From: a bacterium
GTDB lineage: Bacteria; Chloroflexota; Dormibacteria; Dormibacterales; Dormibacteraceae
NCBI GenBank assembly: GCA_902812395.1
Contig: CADDZO010000007.1
Location: 1 to 41,379 of the forward strand
Length of the DNA stretch: 41,379 nucleotides
Direction of reading: 5' to 3'
The position numbers and the translations under genes were made by a program. Shown here piece by piece: positions 17,115 through 26,232 of this stretch. Positions within the stretch are counted from its first letter, which is position 1. Each line of letters starts with the position of its first letter. The notes below the pieces were generated by a model that saw only the letters and a list, made by a program, of their open reading frames with translations, was not told where the DNA came from and did not search any database.

Positions 17115-18080
17115 TCAGTACACCGGGATCGTCCAGTCCTGGTACTTGGGATCCTCGCCACGCACGGCGGCGAAGTAGAGGGCTTGTAGGCGTCCGGTCA
17201 GCTCTCCCACCCGGCCGTCGCCGACCTGCCGGTGGTCGACCTCGACCACGGGCGAGATCTGGGCCCCGGTCCCGCACAGGAACAGCTCCTGGCAGGCGTA
17301 GAGCTCGGTCCGGTCGATGCTCCGCTCCACCACCGGCACCCCCAGCTCCTCACGGATGAAAGAGATCAGCAGCCCCCGCGTCACCCCCTCCAGGATGTCG
17401 TCGGTCACGGGAGGGGTGACGAACTGGCCGTTGCGATACAGGAACAGGTTCTCGGCTGAGCCCTCGGCCACGTGTCCATCGTGGGTGAGCACGATCGCCT
17501 CGTCGAAGCCGTGCTCCAGCGCCTCCGACTTGGCCAGGGCAGAGTTGACGTAGGCGCCGGTTACTTTGGCGCGGGCGGGCATCGAGGAATCCGAGATCCG
17601 TCGCCAGCTCGACACCATGCAGCGGATGCCGGTCTCGGTGTCGACGTAGTCCCCCATGGGAGCGGTGTAGATCAGGAAGCTCTGAGGCAGGTCGTGGAGC
17701 TTGACCCCGATCTGCTCGGCCGAGACGTACAGGAGCGGTCGGACATAGGCATCCTCCCGGTAGCCATTCCGGCGCAGCAGCTCGACTGTGAGCTCGACCA
17801 GCTCGGCGGTGGTGTGGGGTAGCTCCATGCGCAGGATCCGAGCGGAGCGCTCCAGACGCTGGTAGTGGGCCGGAGCCTGGAGCAGGAACAGCTGCTCGCG
17901 CTCGGGGTTCCAGTAGGCACGGATCCCCTCGAAGCAGCCGGTGCCGTAGTGCAGGGCATGGGTCATGGGACCGATGCGGACGTCGTGGTATCGCACGAAG
18001 TCGCCGTCGAAGTAGACCCAGCTGTTGACGTGCTCGGGACGAACGCCGGTCCGTCCTCTGATGTCGGTCTGGACACTCAT
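17115..18080 (-). CDS. ilvE: branched-chain amino acid aminotransferase
   Basis: 321 aa fold-type IV PLP enzyme that transfers amino groups between Val/Leu/Ile and 2-oxoglutarate. HALHYGTGCFEGIRAYW is the hallmark; the PLP lysine is K172 in ARAKVTGAYVNSALAKSEA; EGSAENLF and the phosphate-binding ILEGVTRG follow. ATG 18080 is used; an upstream GTG at 18113 would add 11 residues. It heads ilvE-glycerate kinase-dppD/dppF on the minus strand. Confidence 0.92.
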   Translation of the reverse strand: MSVQTDIRGRTGVRPEHVNSWVYFDGDFVRYHDVRIGPMTHALHYGTGCFEGIRAYWNPEREQLFLLQAPAHYQRLERSARILRMELPHTTAELVELTVELLRRNGYREDAYVRPLLYVSAEQIGVKLHDLPQSFLIYTAPMGDYVDTETGIRCMVSSWRRISDSSMPARAKVTGAYVNSALAKSEALEHGFDEAIVLTHDGHVAEGSAENLFLYRNGQFVTPPVTDDILEGVTRGLLISFIREELGVPVVERSIDRTELYACQELFLCGTGAQISPVVEVDHRQVGDGRVGELTGRLQALYFAAVRGEDPKYQDWTIPVY

Positions 18081-18150
18081 CTCCTGCGATTCTGGGGCCC
18101 CGAGCTCGCTCACGGCAACCGCGGCCCGGCACCGGCTGTCGCGGGTCGGC

Positions 18151-18156
18151 TATAAA
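18151..18156 (+). promoter_or_regulatory. putative -10 box TATAAA before the 127-aa membrane protein
   Basis: TATAAA(T) is a rare AT-rich spot in this GC-rich DNA. ATG 18162 lies 5 nt and ATG 18168 11 nt downstream, again near-leaderless. Confidence 0.4.
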
Positions 18157-18161
18157 TCCAC

Positions 18162-18545
18162 ATGGGTATGGCCACCCTGTATGACCTCATCGCTGAACTC
18201 CGACGCGAGCACACCACCCCTTCCGCCGCCCGAACCCTGGACATGGTCGTGGCCGAGCTGGGAGAGACGCGAGACAACCTGCGCCAGGCGCTGCAACGTC
18301 TCGAAGAGCGGCCGGTGCCGCTGGGCGGGCGGGCGGTGCTGGACGAGCTCGCGGCACGAGCACGGTTGGAGGGGGTGGACGACCTCAGCGTTCCCTACAC
18401 GCGCACCGAGCTACGCGAGATCTCGGAGCCGGTCGACTCCTCCCAGGTCGGGATCGCCCTGCTGCTCGGGGGCAGCGCCCTGCTGCTGGTGGGCCTGGCC
18501 GCGGCTGCCTTCATCGCCGGGTTACTCAAGCTCATCCACGGATAG
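18162..18545 (+). CDS. small membrane-anchored hypothetical protein
   Basis: 127 aa (125 if ATG 18168 is used). The N-terminal two thirds are charged and helical (TLYDLIAELRREH, LGETRDNLRQALQRLEERP), and a single C-terminal hydrophobic helix spans about residues 97-123 (GIALLLGGSALLLVGLAAAA), giving a tail-anchored topology. No family recognised. It lies between divergent ilvE and hisA. After the stop, CCGAAGG (18552) can pair imperfectly with CCTTTCGG (18573), a weak candidate terminator. Confidence 0.65.
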   Translation: MGMATLYDLIAELRREHTTPSAARTLDMVVAELGETRDNLRQALQRLEERPVPLGGRAVLDELAARARLEGVDDLSVPYTRTELREISEPVDSSQVGIALLLGGSALLLVGLAAAAFIAGLLKLIHG

Positions 18546-18892
18546 CGTCTCCCGAAGGGATCCGTCGGTGTTCCTTTCGGCATGACCGCTCCGATCAGGT
18601 CCCGGCTGGCGCCCCTCAGTGAGTGGCGTGGCGTCAGACCGGGCCGTACGGCGGCTGCCAGTAGACCTGGAGGGTCGGTCGTCCATCCGCTGTCAGCTGC
18701 CGCCACCGGCTGGCCATCCATGGCGCGATCGGGCGCTTCCGGCACGACCCGGAGGCGATCGCGGCGATGCGCTCCATCGGCATCTCAACGGGAATGGCTG
18801 TCCGCTCTTCGGGCTCAGGCGAAGCCAGGGGGCAACCCCGCCCTGCGTCGCTCATCCTCGGCGGCCGTCCCGCGACGACGACGTTGGCGACG
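18546..18892. other. 347-bp intergenic region with no supported gene
   Basis: Open frames exist on both strands because of the GC content, but none has family features or a plausible start. The repeated ACGACGACG just before the hisA start is the only short repeat noted. Confidence 0.5.
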
Positions 18893-19597
18893 ATGCAGGT
18901 GATCCCGGCCCTGGATCTGCGCCGCGGTCGGGTGGTACGGCTGCTCCAGGGCGATTTCACCCGCCTCACAGACTACGGCCCGGATCCGCTCCAGCTGGCC
19001 CGTGCCTACTCAGCGGCCGGGGCTCGTCGCCTCCACCTGGTCGACCTCGACGCCGCCGCTGGCGGCGGCGGCAACCGTGCCCTGGTCGAGGAGCTGATCA
19101 TGGGAGTGGGGATCGAGGTCCAGGTCGCAGGCGGGATCCGTTCGGAGGACGATGCTGCCCGTTGGCTCGAGGTCGGAGCGGCGGCGGTGGTGCTGGGCAC
19201 GCTCGCCGCCCGGGAGCCGGATCGTCTGGCGTCGATGGCCCGACGTCACCCGGGCCGGATCCTGGCCGCGCTGGACGTGCGCGGCCGGCACGCGGCGCTG
19301 GAAGGCTGGACCGAGGCAGGCGCCAACCCCGCCAGCCTGCTCCGCGCCTGGGACGAGGCCCCGCTGGCGGGGGTGGTGTTGACCAGCGTCGATCGGGACG
19401 GGACCCTCTCGGGGCCGGACCTTGCCCTCTACGCCCGCGTCCAGCGCCTCAGCCGCCACCCTCTCATTTACTCCGGCGGGGTTCGGAGCCTTGAGGATCT
19501 GAAGGCGCTGGCTGCAGCGGGGGCCACGGCCGCGATCCTCGGGCGGGCCCTGCTCGAGGGACGGGTGGGGCTGGAGGAGGCGCTGCGGCTGGGATGA
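18893..19597 (+). CDS. hisA: HisA-type phosphoribosyl isomerase (possibly bifunctional PriA)
   Basis: 234 aa (beta/alpha)8 barrel catalysing the ProFAR to PRFAR Amadori isomerisation of histidine synthesis. The start MQVIPALDLRRGRVVRLLQG holds the first catalytic Asp; ALDVRGRHAALEGW and TSVDRDGTLSGPDL carry the second-half motifs; phosphate-binding IYSGGVRS and LGRAL follow. Upstream in-frame codons lack family similarity, so ATG 18893 is used. No other his or trp gene is near; actinobacterial homologues can also perform the TrpF reaction (PriA), which cannot be decided here. Confidence 0.88.
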   Translation: MQVIPALDLRRGRVVRLLQGDFTRLTDYGPDPLQLARAYSAAGARRLHLVDLDAAAGGGGNRALVEELIMGVGIEVQVAGGIRSEDDAARWLEVGAAAVVLGTLAAREPDRLASMARRHPGRILAALDVRGRHAALEGWTEAGANPASLLRAWDEAPLAGVVLTSVDRDGTLSGPDLALYARVQRLSRHPLIYSGGVRSLEDLKALAAAGATAAILGRALLEGRVGLEEALRLG

Positions 19598-19627
19598 GCT
19601 GCGTTTTCCAATCAGGGGCGAGGGTCG

Positions 19628-19633
19628 TACTCT
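19628..19633 (+). promoter_or_regulatory. putative -10 hexamer TACTCT before GTG 19641
   Basis: TANNNT hexamer 7 nt before the GTG start in a 43-bp intergenic gap; no Shine-Dalgarno is present. Confidence 0.4.
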
Positions 19634-19640
19634 TAGGTCG

Positions 19641-20069
19641 GTGCTCGAAGCGTTGGTCGGCCTGGTGGCCGGCCTGCTGATCCTCACCGGCCTGGCGATC
19701 ATGGCCGGACCGACGTTGCCCAGGGCGGTTGGCCGCCTACGCCGCCGCTCGGCCACGCCCAGCGTGCTGAGACCTACCCTTCAGCTCCACCCGACGACGG
19801 CCCGGGCGCTCTCCACCGCCTCACGGCTGGTGGACCTGCTCGGCGACCATCAGCAGCACCGGTACGCTCGGGCGCTGCAGGCGGCCGGACACCGGCTCCA
19901 GGCAGAGGAAGCGGCCGGGATCCGGGACATGCGGCAGCTGGTGCGCCACCTCCGCCGCCTGCGGCTCCCCGACCCCTCGGACCAGCGCATCTTCGAGGGC
20001 CTGCTCGGACAGCTGCAGAAGTCGATCGACGAGCGCGCCGAGCAGCTGGAGCTGCTGCCCAAGAACTGA
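19641..20069 (+). CDS. hypothetical single-pass membrane protein
   Basis: 142 aa from GTG 19641. An N-terminal membrane helix (LEALVGLVAGLLILTGLAIM) is followed by an Arg-rich cytoplasmic part with long amphipathic helices (ARALQAAGHRLQAEEAAG, LRRLRLPDPSDQRIFEGLL). No family recognised. It converges on the SRPBCC gene with 2 bp between stop codons. Confidence 0.65.
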   Translation: MLEALVGLVAGLLILTGLAIMAGPTLPRAVGRLRRRSATPSVLRPTLQLHPTTARALSTASRLVDLLGDHQQHRYARALQAAGHRLQAEEAAGIRDMRQLVRHLRRLRLPDPSDQRIFEGLLGQLQKSIDERAEQLELLPKN

Positions 20070-20071
20070 GG

Positions 20072-20596
20072 TCAGGAGGTGGGAGGCTCGGCCTCCTCGG
20101 TGGGTGCACGGCTCCGCAAGCGGGTCGTCGGCCTGGGCGGCGGCCGGTGTGGCCGCGAGCGCTCCGACTCGACGTAGTTCTTGAGCGAAGAGATCGCCTC
20201 CCGGACGCTGTCGTCCAGCTGCCGAACTAGGCGGCCACCGGCAAGCCGCATCAGGCCTCCCATCCGGTAGTCCATCTCGTAGACGAGGTGGGTGCTGCCG
20301 TCCCGCTCCTCGTAGCGATAGGACCAGGTGCCCTGCAACGGGCCCTCCAGGAAGCGGCCGGCGCAATGATGAGGTCGATCCCACACCGAGGGCCTCAACA
20401 CCTGGCTGGCCTGGATGCCACCGGGCAGCTCGAGTTCGTAGCGGAGCCGCGCTCCTCGTCCCAGGCGGCCGTCCAGGGCCTCGGAGCGGCGAACGAATCC
20501 GGCCCAGCGGGGAAGGCTCCGTGGATTCTCGTGCACCGTATCCCACACGAACTCCAGAGGCGCCGCGATGGCGACCTCCTCCCGAACGTGGGCCAC
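20072..20596 (-). CDS. SRPBCC (START/Bet v1-like) family protein
   Basis: 174 aa. The N-terminal strand-helix pattern EVAIAAPLEFVWDTVHENP and the later TWSYRYEERDGSTHLVYEMD are typical of the SRPBCC lipid- or ligand-binding fold (polyketide cyclase/CoxG-like members). The tail is Arg/Pro-rich and probably disordered. The start is taken as GTG 20596 because CATAAT lies 6 nt upstream; GTG 20617 would start upstream of that box. Ligand unknown. Confidence 0.8.
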   Translation of the reverse strand: MAHVREEVAIAAPLEFVWDTVHENPRSLPRWAGFVRRSEALDGRLGRGARLRYELELPGGIQASQVLRPSVWDRPHHCAGRFLEGPLQGTWSYRYEERDGSTHLVYEMDYRMGGLMRLAGGRLVRQLDDSVREAISSLKNYVESERSRPHRPPPRPTTRLRSRAPTEEAEPPTS

Positions 20597-20602
20597 AGTC
20601 GG

Positions 20603-20608
20603 ATTATG
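20603..20608 (-). promoter_or_regulatory. putative -10 box CATAAT before the SRPBCC gene
   Basis: Five of six bases match TATAAT; GTG 20596 follows after 6 nt, giving a leaderless transcript. Confidence 0.4.
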
Positions 20609-20706
20609 GCCCAGCACCGGCTACGACTCGGGCCCGACCTGCCCGGCCCCGGTCCCGAAGGCGCCGCTCGGTCGGGTGCCGGGGCTTGGACACCGGCGGA
20701 ACCTGA

Positions 20707-20871
20707 GCGGACGTCCCCGCGGATGTCCACTACCACCTCGGACGCGGCGACCGGTCCGGGACCCTGGAGCTCAACGCAGGGCAGGGCCGGGTCTGGTCCT
20801 CGATTCACGGGAACCGAGATTGCGGTTGGGCATCGGCGCTGGCCCGCCGCATCGCCGCCACCCTCAGCTGA
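20707..20871 (+). pseudogene. startless remnant resembling the C-terminus of the 81-aa protein at 3512
   Basis: 54 codons open after a stop at 20704-20706 and end at TGA 20869. They read DVHYHLGRGDRSGTLELN, then GRVWSSIHGN and WASALARRIAATLS. No ATG, GTG or TTG occurs in frame. The LELN...R.W...G...AR..A.L layout matches the small protein at 3512-3757. I call it a truncated paralogue. The rest of 20618-21001 shows no gene. Confidence 0.35.
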
Positions 20872-21001
20872 CGTCGCTCGGGCGACCGAGTCGCTCCCAG
20901 CCTGACCGGGCAGGGCATCGGGGAGGACCCGCCTCGGAGCCGGAAGCCGAGCACCCTCTTCCCCTCTCCGAGCCCCGTTCGACCGGAGTCGGTCCGGAAG
21001 G

Positions 21002-22174
21002 TCAGAGGAGGGAGCGGTAGACCTCGACGGTGCGGTCTGCGACCACCTCCCAGGTGAAGCGCTCGAGTACCCGGCTGCGGCCGGCCTGCCCCATGCGATC
21101 GGCCAGCCCCGGGTCCTCGAGCAGCTGTTGGACCCGGGCCGCGAACTCGACCTCGAACGCCTCCTCCGAACCCTCGGCGACCAGGAACCCGGTCCTACCC
21201 TCGAGCACGATCTCGGGGATCCCGCCTACGCCGGCTGCCACCACCGCGGTGGCGCAGGCCATGGCCTCCAGGTTGACCAGGCCGAAGGGCTCGTAGACAG
21301 ACGGGCAGGCGAAGACCGTGGCTCCGCTCATCAGCGCCACCACCTCGGCCCGCGGCAGCATCCCCTCAATCCAGACCAGTTGCGCTTGCTCGGCCCGGAG
21401 CCGGTCGGCCAGCTTCGCCACCTCGGCCGCCACCTCGGCGGTATCGGCAGCACCCGCGCACACCACGACCTGGTGCCCGCCCAGGCGTCGAGCGGCCCGG
21501 AGCAGCCGAGGGAGCCCCTTTTGCCGGCTCACCCGCCCCACGTACAGGACATAGGACCGGTCCGGGTCGACCCCGTGGCGGCGAAGCACGTCCGGCGCCC
21601 GCACCGGCCGGTACTGGCTGGCATCGACGCCGTTGTGGATCACGTGCACCCGGCCCGGATCCACCTCCGGGTAGCAGGACGCGATGTCGCGGCGCATGCC
21701 CTCGGAGACGGCGATCACGGCATCGGCACCGACCAGGCCGGTGTGCTCGCAAAACGTGGAGAGGGCATAGCCTCCACCCAGCTGCTCCGCCTTCCACGGC
21801 CGCAACGGCTCCAGGCTGTGGGCGGTGACGACGTGCGGCACCCCCCAGGTGAGCTTGGCCAGGTGTCCGGCCAAGTTTGTGTACCAGGTGTGGCTGTGCA
21901 CCAGCTGGGTACCTCGACAGGCAGCCACCATGGCTAAATCGATCGACATCGCCTGCAGCGCCGCCGCCTCGGGCTGAGGCTGGGACAGCGCCATCCAGGC
22001 TTCGTGCCCCACCACCCGCGGCCCCCGGCGCGGTGGGCCCCAGCAGTGAACCGTGAGCTCCACCCGCCGGCGCAGCTCGCGGGACAGATGCTCCACGTGC
22101 ACCCCTGCCCCGCCGTAGACGTCGGGCGGGTACTCACGAGTGAGCAACGCCACCCGCGGGAGTCCGGCCCTCAT
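21002..22174 (-). CDS. glgA: GT4 glycogen synthase / alpha-maltose-1-phosphate synthase
   Basis: 390 aa GT-B glycosyltransferase using ADP-glucose. The N-terminal domain starts [33 protein letters not shown] is mid-protein; the C-terminal nucleotide site has [11 protein letters not shown] and the E-x7-E motif in [12 protein letters not shown]. Length and motifs match the actinobacterial GlgA/GlgM type (Rv1212c-like) rather than bacterial GT5 GlgA; GlgM makes maltose-1-phosphate for the GlgE pathway. ATG 22174 overlaps the glgC stop (ATGA), so substrate synthesis and use are coupled. Confidence 0.88.
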   Translation of the reverse strand: MRAGLPRVALLTREYPPDVYGGAGVHVEHLSRELRRRVELTVHCWGPPRRGPRVVGHEAWMALSQPQPEAAALQAMSIDLAMVAACRGTQLVHSHTWYTNLAGHLAKLTWGVPHVVTAHSLEPLRPWKAEQLGGGYALSTFCEHTGLVGADAVIAVSEGMRRDIASCYPEVDPGRVHVIHNGVDASQYRPVRAPDVLRRHGVDPDRSYVLYVGRVSRQKGLPRLLRAARRLGGHQVVVCAGAADTAEVAAEVAKLADRLRAEQAQLVWIEGMLPRAEVVALMSGATVFACPSVYEPFGLVNLEAMACATAVVAAGVGGIPEIVLEGRTGFLVAEGSEEAFEVEFAARVQQLLEDPGLADRMGQAGRSRVLERFTWEVVADRTVEVYRSLL

Positions 22175-23430
22175 CCGTCCAGGTCGGACGGCACCACCTC
22201 CCCCTTGCCCAGGGCCACGATGCCACGCCGAGAGAGGCGGAAGCGGCGGGCGTCCAGTTCGGGATCGACGCCGATCCGGATCCCGCCCGGCACCACCACG
22301 TTCTTGTCCAGGATGGCACGGCGCACGACCGCGCCTGGCCCTACGTCGACGCCATCCATCAGCACCGCGTCCTCGACCAGGGCGCCCTCCCGGATGCGCA
22401 CGCCGGGAGACAGCACCGATCGGCGCACGGTACCACCGGACACGATCACCCCCGGGCTGACCAACGAGTCGAGCGCCTGACCCCTGCGCCCCTCGTCGTC
22501 GAAGACGAACTTGGCCGGCGGCGTCGGTGCCGGCAGCCAGTTGTAGATCGGCCAGTCACGGTTGTAGAGGTTGAAGATCGGTTCGACCTGGACCAGATCC
22601 ATACTGGCCTCGTAGTAGGCGTCGAGGTCGCCGACGTCGCGCCAGTAGGCCCGATCGCGCTCGCCCACACCCGGCACCTGGTTGTCGGCAAAGTCGTACA
22701 CGGCCGCTTCGCCCCTGGACACCAACATCGGGATGATGCTGCCGCCCAGGTCATGGGAGCTCTCCGGCTCACCGGCATCCTCGGTCACCGCCTCCACCAA
22801 GGTCTTGGCCGTGAACACGTAGATGCCCATCGAGGCGTAGGCGTGCTCGGGGTCGTCGGGCAGGGGGGGCGGCAGTGCCGGCTTCTCGTGGAAGGCACGG
22901 ATCCGGTTGCCCGGCCCCGGCTCGATGATCCCGAATTCGTGGGCTTGATCGATCGGGACTTTGATGCCGGCCACCGTCACCCCGGCGCCGATGGCTCGGT
23001 GGAACTCGATCATCTGGCGCGGATCCATGCGATAGATGTGGTCGGCACCCAGAACGCAGATGTAATCGGGGCTCTGATCATGGATGAGGTTCAGGTTCTG
23101 GAAGATGGCATCGGCCGAACCCGCGAACCAGCGCGGGCCCAGCCGCATCTGGGCCGGGACCGCAGCCACGTAGTCACCGAGCATGGCGTTCAGCCGCCAG
23201 GCCTGCGCCAGGTGTCGGTCCAGGCTGTGGCTCTTGTACTGGGTCAGGACCACGATCTGGCGCAGGCCGCCGTTGACCAGGTTGGAGAGCGCGAAGTCGA
23301 TCAGACGGTAGGTCCCGCCGAAGGGCACCGCGGGCTTGGCCCGGTCGGCGGTCAGGGGGTGGAGGCGTCGCCCCTGGCCCCCTGCCAGCACGATCCCCAT
23401 CAAGCCGGAGACGTTGACAACCTGCCGCAT
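22171..23430 (-). CDS. glgC: glucose-1-phosphate adenylyltransferase
   Basis: 419 aa. It makes ADP-glucose from glucose-1-phosphate and ATP, the committed step of glycogen synthesis. [20 protein letters not shown] is the nucleotide loop; [29 protein letters not shown], the catalytic Asp in [14 protein letters not shown] and [12 protein letters not shown] follow; the C-terminal left-handed beta helix shows repeated hexapeptides. GAGGA lies 6-7 nt before ATG 23430. It forms an operon with the downstream glycogen synthase. Confidence 0.95.
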   Translation of the reverse strand: MRQVVNVSGLMGIVLAGGQGRRLHPLTADRAKPAVPFGGTYRLIDFALSNLVNGGLRQIVVLTQYKSHSLDRHLAQAWRLNAMLGDYVAAVPAQMRLGPRWFAGSADAIFQNLNLIHDQSPDYICVLGADHIYRMDPRQMIEFHRAIGAGVTVAGIKVPIDQAHEFGIIEPGPGNRIRAFHEKPALPPPLPDDPEHAYASMGIYVFTAKTLVEAVTEDAGEPESSHDLGGSIIPMLVSRGEAAVYDFADNQVPGVGERDRAYWRDVGDLDAYYEASMDLVQVEPIFNLYNRDWPIYNWLPAPTPPAKFVFDDEGRRGQALDSLVSPGVIVSGGTVRRSVLSPGVRIREGALVEDAVLMDGVDVGPGAVVRRAILDKNVVVPGGIRIGVDPELDARRFRLSRRGIVALGKGEVVPSDLDG

Positions 23431-23479
23431 GCGCCATCCTCAAGTGTGACGATTCCGCTCCATGAGCGAAGCGGCTTTC

Positions 23480-23683
23480 TCAGGTAGCACAAAATGCTGC
23501 TGACGGGTCTGTCCGACCCACCAGCGGCGCCTCGACAGCGCGCTGAACACCTTGGCATACCTCTCTACCCGCGGCGCACTCCGGCAGCGGAACCGGCAAC
23601 GGTATCGAGTCGTCGAAGGTGCGACTCTCAAGCGGGAGGTAGTCCTCGCCAACCTTGCGGCACAAACAAATGTGCACTGCCAT
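23480..23683 (-). CDS. possible 67-aa hypothetical protein
   Basis: ATG 23683 is preceded by AGAGGA at suitable spacing. The product reads MAVHICLCRKVGEDYLPLES then RTFDDSIPLPVPLPE, with several cysteines. Codon third positions are less GC-rich than in neighbours, hinting at foreign origin. No family recognised. It sits between the Nudix gene and glgC; the rest of 23431-23865 holds nothing recognisable. Confidence 0.35.
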   Translation of the reverse strand: MAVHICLCRKVGEDYLPLESRTFDDSIPLPVPLPECAAGREVCQGVQRAVEAPLVGRTDPSAAFCAT

Positions 23684-23865
23684 CCGGTTCCTCTGGCGAA
23701 AGTCGGCCCCTCGAAGGTTTCTCTGGACGGCGTCACCTCGCCAACTGGAAGGCAGCCTTCCAGGTCCTGAGTGCACACGGACCGTGTGGTCGGGCTTCGG
23801 CACCGGATCAGATCGAGTTGGGTCGGGCCTTGCGGCGGCCGCTGGTCGATCGAGGTCGGGAGCAC

Positions 23866-24423
23866 TCAGATCAGGCCCAACACCCGAGCCGAACGCACCA
23901 GCGCCGCGACCGAGCCCGAGTGCTCGATCTGGTCGCCCAGCGCGGCCTCCAGGGCCTCCCGGAAGGGCAGCTGGCGCAGGACCATGTCGCGCTCGCTCGG
24001 CTCGGGCGCGCGGCGGACCCGGCTCAGGCGACGCGCCAGGTAGAGGTACTGAGGGCTGCTCAGGATGCCGCTGCCCCGCGTGACCCCGAGCGGCGTCCAG
24101 TGGGCGGCGACAAGGCCGGCCTCCTCCTCCAGCTCCCGCTGGGCTGCCGCCAGTGGTGCCTCGCCCGGTTCCAGAGTCCCGGCCGGCACCTCCCACGCGG
24201 TCGTACCCCAGGCATGGCGCCATTGACGCACCAGCACCGTCGTCCCGGCCGCGGCGTACGGAACGATAAACACCGCCCCCGGTCCCTCGACGACCCGGTA
24301 GCTGGCCTCGGTCCCATCTGGCCAGCGCACCCGATCGCGCCGCAAGGCCAAGTTCAGGTCGCGGGCGACCTCCGTGCTCTCGATGACCTCAAAGGGTGGG
24401 ACCTGGTCGTGGTCGAGGACCAC
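23866..24423 (-). CDS. Nudix hydrolase, ADP-ribose pyrophosphatase-like
   Basis: 185 aa. The Nudix box spans residues 82-104 (GTLEPGEAPLAAAQRELEEE then AGL), matching Gx5Ex7REUXEEXGU. The upstream WRHAWGTTAWEVPAG is typical of ADP-sugar/ADP-ribose pyrophosphatases, which hydrolyse nucleoside diphosphate sugars to AMP plus sugar phosphate. Being next to glgC, ADP-glucose is a conceivable substrate (inference). GTG 24423 follows a TACGCT hexamer by 6 nt. Confidence 0.85.
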   Translation of the reverse strand: MVLDHDQVPPFEVIESTEVARDLNLALRRDRVRWPDGTEASYRVVEGPGAVFIVPYAAAGTTVLVRQWRHAWGTTAWEVPAGTLEPGEAPLAAAQRELEEEAGLVAAHWTPLGVTRGSGILSSPQYLYLARRLSRVRRAPEPSERDMVLRQLPFREALEAALGDQIEHSGSVAALVRSARVLGLI

Positions 24424-24429
24424 CGTTCA

Positions 24430-24435
24430 AGCGTA
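24430..24435 (-). promoter_or_regulatory. putative -10 hexamer TACGCT before the Nudix gene
   Basis: TANNNT hexamer 6 nt before GTG 24423; leaderless arrangement. Confidence 0.4.
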
Positions 24436-24480
24436 AGGGAACCCCGCTCGACATTCGAGGCTCCGACGGGGAGCCGGCCG

Positions 24481-24507
24481 CCCACTCCTTCCCAACCCAG
24501 GAGTGGG
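24481..24507. repeat. 8-bp inverted repeat in a 345-bp intergenic region
   Basis: CCCACTCC (24481-24488) and GGAGTGGG (24500-24507) form a perfect stem with an 11-nt loop. No T-run follows on either strand, so it is only a candidate terminator for the biotin carboxylase unit. Nothing else is recognised in 24424-24768. Confidence 0.35.
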
Positions 24508-24768
24508 AGCCGAGCCGCGCCGCCATGAGTCCGGTCGCCATGGAGAGGGTGCCGGACGCCCCGATGCACCCCTCAACGGTGCCGCCGCGGCCCGGCACCC
24601 GCGTCACGGGCCTGCGGCTTGGCCTTGCCGGACCTCCGCCGGGGGACAACCACGACCCGATGGCGGTGGCCCAAGCCGGGACCGAGCAGACGGTCGGTGC
24701 GATCTGCAGGAGGGCATCAGCGGCACGCCGCGGTTCCCGCCGCGCTGCACACCGCCCGGGGTTGCAGA

Positions 24769-26232
24769 TCAGCCAGGTTGCCGGGACACGACGCTGGCGA
24801 CCGCCGCCGCTGCGGCCGCCACGTGCCTGGGATCGGTACCGTAATCCATAGGAGAGGTCTCTCCCAAGAAGCGCTGCATCTCCTCCATAAGTGCAGGGTG
24901 GTCGTCGATGAACCGTGTGGTCAGGTTGCCGGCCCGGAAGTCCGGGCTCTCGAGGATGGCCCGGTGATAGGGGATGGTGGTTGCGGGTCCTACCAACACG
25001 AACTCCCTCAGGGCCCGCCTGGCCCGGGCGATGGCCTCGGCCCGGTCCGAGCCGTGGACGATCAGCTTTGCCAGCAGCGAGTCGTAGTTGGGAGGGACCT
25101 CGGAGCCGGGCCCGAAGCCCGAGTCGACCCGCACCCCGGGGCCGCTGGGAGCGACCCAGCGGGTGATCCGCCTGGGAGTGGGAATGAATCGGCGGGCCGG
25201 GTCCTCGGCGTTGATCCGCATCTCGATCGCGTGACCACGCCAGCTCAGGTCCTCCTGGCCGAAGGAGAGCGGCAGCCCCGCCGCCACCCGGATCTGCTCC
25301 TTGACCAGGTCGACCCCGGTCACCATCTCCGTGATCGGGTGCTCGACCTGGAGGCGAGCGTTGACCTCGAGGAAGTAGAAGTCGCCCTCGCTGAAGATGA
25401 ACTCCACGGTGCCGGCGTTGACGTAGCCAGCTGCCCGGGCCGCTTGCACCGCCGCCTCGCCCATCCGGCGTCGCAGCTCCGGGGTGAGGACCGGCGACGG
25501 CGTCTCCTCGAGGATCTTCTGATGCCGTCGCTGGATCGAACATTCGCGCTCGCCCAGGTGGACGACGTGGCCGTGCTGATCGGCGATGACCTGGAACTCG
25601 ATGTGACGCGGTTTGCGCACGTAACGCTCGACGTAGACGGTGGGGTCGCCGAACGCCGAGCGAGCGGCACTCCGGCCGGCCTCGATCGCCGGGATCAGGT
25701 CCTCCTCTCGCTCGACCACTCGCATCCCGATCCCACCCCCACCCCCGGAGGGCTTGACGATGACCGGGAAGCCGATCTCGCGGGCCACTCGGGCCGCCTC
25801 CTCCGGATCCTCAAGGGAACCGCTGCCTGGCGTGATCGGCACGCCGTGGGCGGCCACCAGAGCCCGCGCCTCCAGCTTCGAGCCCATTGCCCGCATGGCC
25901 GAGGGCGGCGGCCCGATGAACACGATGCCAGCGGAGTTGCAAGCCTCAGGGAACTCAGGACGCTCGGAGAGGAAGCCGTACCCGGGGTGGATCGCCTCGG
26001 CTCCCACGTTGGCGGCCAGCCGCACGATCCTCTCCAGCTGCAGATAGGACTCGGTCGGGGGAGCACCACCAATGTGGTGGGCCTCGTCCGCGTAGCGGAC
26101 GTGGACGGCGTTCCGGTCGGCATCGGAGTAGATGGCAATGGTCCGGATGCCGAGCTCGTGGCAGGCCCGCATGACCCGGACCGCGATCTCGCCCCGGTTG
26201 GCCACCAGCACCTTCGAGAAGAGCCGCCTCAT
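24769..26232 (-). CDS. biotin carboxylase subunit (AccC/PycA type)
   Basis: 487 aa ATP-grasp enzyme that carboxylates a biotin carrier with bicarbonate and ATP. KVLVANRGEIAVRVMRA opens the protein; HPGYGFLSE, VKPSGGGGGIGMRVV (glycine-rich ATP lid), ERECSIQRRHQKILEE and EVNARLQVEHPITEM with catalytic Arg/Glu are all intact. ATG 26232 overlaps the stop of the dehydrogenase gene (ATGA). The likely partner is the biotin-domain protein at 27343-29148; acetyl- or propionyl-CoA carboxylase partners elsewhere are also possible. Confidence 0.92.
   Translation of the reverse strand: MRRLFSKVLVANRGEIAVRVMRACHELGIRTIAIYSDADRNAVHVRYADEAHHIGGAPPTESYLQLERIVRLAANVGAEAIHPGYGFLSERPEFPEACNSAGIVFIGPPPSAMRAMGSKLEARALVAAHGVPITPGSGSLEDPEEAARVAREIGFPVIVKPSGGGGGIGMRVVEREEDLIPAIEAGRSAARSAFGDPTVYVERYVRKPRHIEFQVIADQHGHVVHLGERECSIQRRHQKILEETPSPVLTPELRRRMGEAAVQAARAAGYVNAGTVEFIFSEGDFYFLEVNARLQVEHPITEMVTGVDLVKEQIRVAAGLPLSFGQEDLSWRGHAIEMRINAEDPARRFIPTPRRITRWVAPSGPGVRVDSGFGPGSEVPPNYDSLLAKLIVHGSDRAEAIARARRALREFVLVGPATTIPYHRAILESPDFRAGNLTTRFIDDHPALMEEMQRFLGETSPMDYGTDPRHVAAAAAAVASVVSRQPG

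Noticed and set aside
18634-18969. Minus-strand frame containing ADGRPTLQVYWQPPYGPV
   Set aside because: It looks protein-like at one end but has no plausible start, overlaps the hisA start, and matches no family I know.
24424-24851. Plus-strand frame of about 150 codons before the biotin carboxylase stop
   Set aside because: Pro/Arg-rich without domain features; overlaps the Nudix promoter and the 3' end of the biotin carboxylase gene.
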